Program-made: the position numbers and the translations under genes
From: Chryseobacterium taichungense
GTDB taxonomy: Bacteria > Bacteroidota > Bacteroidia > Flavobacteriales > Weeksellaceae
Length of the DNA: 64,000 bases
Assembly: GCF_900109935.1 (NCBI RefSeq)
Contig: NZ_FOBV01000009.1
Coordinates: 93,444-157,443 of the forward strand
Reading direction: 5' to 3'
Part shown: piece after piece, positions 61,443-64,000 of the stretch
Layout: each line of letters opens with the position of its first letter
How positions within the stretch are numbered: the stretch's first letter is position 1
The notes under the pieces: model-generated
Databases searched by the model: none
Told to the model about the DNA's origin: nothing
The model's input: the letters and a program-made list of their open reading frames with translations, nothing else

Positions 61443-62438
61443 ATGAACTCACGCAGAAAATTTATAAAACATACAGCCATTGCATCATCCGCATTATTGC
61501 TGAATCCTCTCGATCTTTTTGGCAAGAATGCACCTGAAAACGACCACACAATAATCAATAAGCCGATCGTTCTTTCTACCTGGAATTTCGGTTTGAAAGC
61601 CAATGAAGAAGCCTGGACCATTTTAGGAAAAGGAGGAAGAGCTTTGGATGCAGTGGAAAAAGGAGTACGACTCGTAGAAGATGATCCCAGTGAAAGAAGT
61701 GTTGGCTACGGCGGACGCCCCGACAGAGATGGAAGAGTAACGCTGGATGCCTGCATCATGGATGAAAATTACAACATCGGTTCAGTAGCCTGCCTGGAAA
61801 ATATTAAAAATCCGATTTCTGTAGCCAGGGCAGTGATGGAGAAGACACCTCACGTCATGTTGGTCGGTGATGGAGCTTTGCAGTTTGCGGTTTCCCAAGG
61901 GTTTAAAAAAGAAAATCTTCTCACTCCCGAATCAGAAAAAGAATGGAGAGACTGGCTGAAAGACAGTAAATATCAGCCGATTGTCAATATCGAAAATCAT
62001 GATACCATCGGAATGATCGCAATGGATGCTCAGGGAAACCTTTCCGGGGCATGCACCACCAGTGGAATGGCTTTTAAAATGCATGGAAGGGTAGGAGATT
62101 CACCCATCATCGGAGCAGGATTGTTTGTAGATAATGAAGTCGGAGCAGCAACGGCTACAGGTCATGGTGAAGAAGTGATCAGAACTGTCGGAACTCATTT
62201 AGTAGTAGAATTAATGAGACAGGGAAGGAATCCACAGCAGGCCTGTAAAGAAGCGGTGGAAAGAATTGTACAGATTACCAAAAGACGAAACAAAAACCTG
62301 AAAGATATTCAAGTTGGTTTTATTGCAATTAATAAAAAAGGGGAATACGGCTCATATTGTATTCAGGACGGATTCAATTTTGCCGTTTACGATCAGAAAG
62401 GCAACCGTTTGGAAAAACCTGATTTTGCATTGAAATAA
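61443..62438 (+). CDS. N4-(beta-N-acetylglucosaminyl)-L-asparaginase (glycosylasparaginase)
   Basis: A 331-residue Ntn-hydrolase that cleaves the GlcNAc-Asn bond of N-glycans. The N-terminus is a twin-arginine-type signal (NSRRKFIKHTAIASSALLL). The precursor self-cleaves between Asp187 and Thr188 in NHDTIGMIA, freeing the Thr nucleophile. The 'RVGDSPIIGAGLFVDNEVGAATATGHGEEVIR' block holds the usual substrate-binding residues. It closely resembles the well-studied enzyme of Elizabethkingia meningoseptica. It is placed after the GH20 gene, which fits stepwise removal of N-glycans. Confidence 0.93.
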   Translation: MNSRRKFIKHTAIASSALLLNPLDLFGKNAPENDHTIINKPIVLSTWNFGLKANEEAWTILGKGGRALDAVEKGVRLVEDDPSERSVGYGGRPDRDGRVTLDACIMDENYNIGSVACLENIKNPISVARAVMEKTPHVMLVGDGALQFAVSQGFKKENLLTPESEKEWRDWLKDSKYQPIVNIENHDTIGMIAMDAQGNLSGACTTSGMAFKMHGRVGDSPIIGAGLFVDNEVGAATATGHGEEVIRTVGTHLVVELMRQGRNPQQACKEAVERIVQITKRRNKNLKDIQVGFIAINKKGEYGSYCIQDGFNFAVYDQKGNRLEKPDFALK

Positions 62439-62440
62439 TT

Positions 62441-62475
62441 AAATTAGAAATTAGAAATTAGAAATTAGAAATTAA
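62441..62475 (+). repeat. Heptamer tandem repeat (AAATTAG)
   Basis: Four perfect AAATTAG units (62441-62468) and a fifth ending in A (62469-62475). It lies just after the asparaginase stop codon and just before the hexamer array. Confidence 0.9.
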
Positions 62476-62480
62476 TTTTG

Positions 62481-62521
62481 CTAAACCTAAACCTAAACCT
62501 AAACCTAAACCTAAACCTAAA
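62481..62521 (+). repeat. Perfect hexanucleotide array (CTAAAC)n abutting the cutC start
   Basis: Six perfect CTAAAC units (62481-62516) and a seventh, CTAAAA, whose last A is the first base of the cutC ATG. It leaves no room for a separate ribosome binding site. On the minus strand it would read GLGLGL, an artefact of the repeat. Confidence 0.92.
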
Positions 62522-63184
62522 ATGTCCAAAATAGAAATAGCATGCTTCAATCCCGAATCAGCCATCACTGCATTTGAAAACGGGGCCGACCGGATAGAAT
62601 TGTGTGGCGGATTAAACGAAGGCGGAACTACTCCGAATTTTGAAACAGTAAAACAACTTCGTGAAAAAATCAACATTCCTATTTTTGTGATGATTCGTCC
62701 AAGAGGGGGAGATTTTACATATTCAGATACAGAATTTGAGGAAATGAAATCAGATCTGATCCAATTAAAATCTTTAAATGTTGATGGTTTCGTTTTTGGA
62801 ATTTTAAATGAAAATGATGAGATTAATGTAGAGCAAAATAAGGAATTGGTTGAACTGGCAAAACCTTATCCATGTACATTTCACCGTGCATTCGACAGAG
62901 CCGTTGATCTGGAAGGTTCACTAGAAAAAGTAATCGAATGTGGATTTAAAACAATCCTTACTTCCGGTCAGAAACCAAATGTTTCTGAAGGAAAAGAAAA
63001 CCTGAAAAAATTGGTGGAGATGTCAGCAGGAAGAATAGAAATTCTTGTTGGTGGCGGACTCCGCTCTGCCAATATTCAGGAAATCCGGGACTTTACAAAA
63101 GCTTCGTATTTCCATTCTTCTGCTATTACAGATGGTGGTGCTTTTGCCGATGCGGATGAGGTTATTGCTTTAAAAAGTAAGTAG
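62522..63184 (+). CDS. cutC: CutC family protein
   Basis: A 220-residue TIM-barrel protein: 'IEIACFNPESAITAFENGADRIELCGGLNEGGTTPNFETVKQLRE', 'IPIFVMIRPRGGDFTYSD' and 'TFHRAFDRAVDLEGSLEKVIECGFKTILTSGQ' match CutC along the length. CutC was first linked to copper homeostasis, but this role is disputed, and in Bacteroidetes the gene often travels with glycoside hydrolases, as here. The ATG is immediately preceded by the CTAAAC array. Confidence 0.93.
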   Translation: MSKIEIACFNPESAITAFENGADRIELCGGLNEGGTTPNFETVKQLREKINIPIFVMIRPRGGDFTYSDTEFEEMKSDLIQLKSLNVDGFVFGILNENDEINVEQNKELVELAKPYPCTFHRAFDRAVDLEGSLEKVIECGFKTILTSGQKPNVSEGKENLKKLVEMSAGRIEILVGGGLRSANIQEIRDFTKASYFHSSAITDGGAFADADEVIALKSK

Positions 63185-63310
63185 AATACGCATTGTTAAA
63201 TATAAAATCTTACGAACAGCATTCAGCATTAGCATTCTACAAAAATATGCGCAACCCTTTCAACAAACCTTCGCGTCGATAGCGTTAAAATGAATTAGTA
63301 GTAACGTAAT
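63185..63310 (+). other. Gap after cutC with AGCATT repeats
   Basis: No gene. AGCATTC, AGCATT and AGCATTC occur in a row at about 63218-63238, a short degenerate array. CAAACCTT at about 63264 recurs at about 63511. Confidence 0.4.
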
Positions 63311-63507
63311 ATAGCGGTGGGACTTTATTAAAAGACCCAAGAACCGCTATTCTCGATAAATACTGACGGTAGCATAGGTCTTAGGTCTCTATTTTCCGAG
63401 AGATGCTTTCGTCGCCCGACACAAGGGTCTCTCATCGGGCGAAATAAGAAGGCTATCTCGAGCGTAATAAGGTGTTCTCATCGACCGATGAGAACACCTC
63501 TCGGAAA
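63311..63507. other. Strongly structured, unexplained noncoding segment
   Basis: Hairpin 1: ATAGCGGT (63311-63318) with ACCGCTAT (63343-63350), with GGG/CCC and CTTT/AAAG pairs inside. Then a three-way junction: outer stem TTTCCGAG (63393-63400) with CTCGGAAA (63500-63507), enclosing CGCCCGA (63413-63419) with TCGGGCG (63435-63441) and a 14-bp perfect stem AGGTGTTCTCATCG (63470-63483) with its complement (63486-63499). The segment looks richer in G+C than the surrounding DNA and has no long open frame. A minus-strand -7 box TAGATTTG (63723-63716) lies upstream if it is transcribed leftward. Strand and nature are unknown. Confidence 0.5.
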
Positions 63508-63773
63508 CGACAAACCTTAATAGGATATTTATTGTAATATTTTACTTTGGCTTGGTAAGGATTTGTCGACCGTTGTTTTTTGCATTCGCCCGACTTCTTA
63601 TGTGAATTTAACGCAATGAGCGTAAGGGTTTATTTGAAATAATTTCGCTTATTTTTTCGTTCACAAAGGTACTTCGCCAGGCTCAGCATAAACTATAACG
63701 CTCAGCAAATGATAGCAAATCTAATATTTTAAGGACTAACTACAAATTTTAACTTCCATTCTGGGTACTCCGA

Positions 63774-63854
63774 TTGTCATCCCGTAGGGATCTAAGCACG
63801 GATATTACCATCTGACTATTATCAACGAAGCTGAGATTCCTACGAAAATGACAA
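63774..63854 (+). repeat. 81-bp imperfect inverted repeat
   Basis: TTGTCAT (63774-63780) pairs with ATGACAA (63848-63854), and CGTAGGGATCT (63783-63793) with AGATTCCTACG (63834-63844) with one mismatch; AGC pairs with GCT further in. The CGTAGG core recalls the palindromes of the RAYT-associated elements. Between 63508 and 63773 I see only an AACGCAATGAGCG-type and an ACTTCGCCAGGCTCAG-type fragment, both of a kind common in Bacteroidetes intergenic DNA. Nothing was recognised after 63854. Confidence 0.65.
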
Positions 63855-64000
63855 ATTGAGTGATTAGAATTTTAGAGTGTGGGCTCTGAAGAGTTTAAAG
63901 CGTCACAAAAATTCCCCTCCCATGGACTATCGTTTGGACACAATTATTCCTACTTTTATACTTTATTAGTTTTTAGATGAGTACAAGAAATTTCAGGGAA

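Noticed and set aside
62481..62521. Telomere-like CCTAAA repeat as a sign of eukaryotic contamination
   Set aside because: The array is exactly between two bacterial genes of one operon and has a degenerate relative upstream of the previous gene.
62458..62676. Minus-strand open frame with a (Leu-Gly)n start
   Set aside because: It is a product of the CTAAAC array and lies antisense to cutC; it has no signal of coding beyond the repeat.
63311..63507. tmRNA, RNase P RNA or 6S RNA
   Set aside because: None of the conserved sequence blocks of these RNAs is present on either strand.
63311..63507. Retron msr-msd region
   Set aside because: No reverse transcriptase gene is seen in the window, though one beyond 64000 cannot be excluded.
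1..64000. CRISPR array or cas genes
   Set aside because: No regularly spaced 25-40-base direct repeats and no Cas motifs were seen; the tandem repeats found have periods of 6-7.
1..64000. Prophage or integrated conjugative element
   Set aside because: No integrase, capsid, terminase or conjugation gene was recognised, and the single tRNA gene is not followed by an att-like repeat.

Overview
The window is AT-rich chromosomal DNA from a member of the Flavobacteriia, most likely Chryseobacterium or a close relative in the Weeksellaceae. The reasons are: many perfect matches to the Bacteroidetes -7 promoter box TAnnTTTG, usually 16-24 bases before a start codon; few Shine-Dalgarno sites; a SusC/SusD pair; a class A beta-lactamase of the CGA/CIA kind; a glycosylasparaginase like the Elizabethkingia meningoseptica enzyme; and a RAYT-type transposase with palindromic satellites. 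I ran no database search, so all family names rest on motifs, length and context.

Layout. 0-6.4 kb: end of a sugar transporter, tRNA-Arg(ACG), a metal-chelate binding lipoprotein, a monofunctional transglycosylase, a Gcr-type membrane protein, and a leftward operon of a UbiA-like protein, recF and a DUF721 gene. 6.4-12.3 kb: a giant alpha-2-macroglobulin-like protein that lacks the thioester motif and carries a SusC-like signature. 12.4-22.2 kb: small enzymes and envelope proteins, including tandem glutaminyl cyclases, a deoxynucleoside kinase and an ArsC-like protein. 22.5-34.3 kb: a polysaccharide utilization locus (SusC, SusD, a LamG lipoprotein, two GH144-type glucanases, an esterase, a GH3 glucosidase), probably for beta-1,2-glucan.

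34.4-42.9 kb: a frameshifted small gene, purB, two secreted proteins, a frameshifted RAYT transposase between three copies of a 75-bp two-palindrome element, purL and an orphan barstar. 43-49.6 kb: small secreted proteins, dgkA, dnaN, a dispersed repeat with a 26-bp perfect hairpin, pheT, a META-domain lipoprotein and a small acidic protein. 49.7-55.7 kb (leftward): a membrane protein, 3-hydroxyacyl-CoA dehydrogenase, class A beta-lactamase, GH5-CBM6 glycosidase and rplS. 56-58.8 kb: a DoxX-like protein, a two-subunit CoA transferase and an outer-membrane barrel. 59.1-63.2 kb: GH20 hexosaminidase, glycosylasparaginase and cutC, a likely glycoprotein-degrading operon with hexanucleotide arrays in both internal gaps. 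63.2-64 kb has no gene, but holds an unexplained, strongly structured segment and an 81-bp inverted repeat.

The most notable signals are the RAYT module, whose satellite repeat carries a perfect promoter box placed to drive the transposase itself (and possibly purL); the three-way-junction segment at 63.3-63.5 kb; the hexanucleotide arrays abutting start codons; and a promoter box in the loop of a terminator inside the glucan locus.
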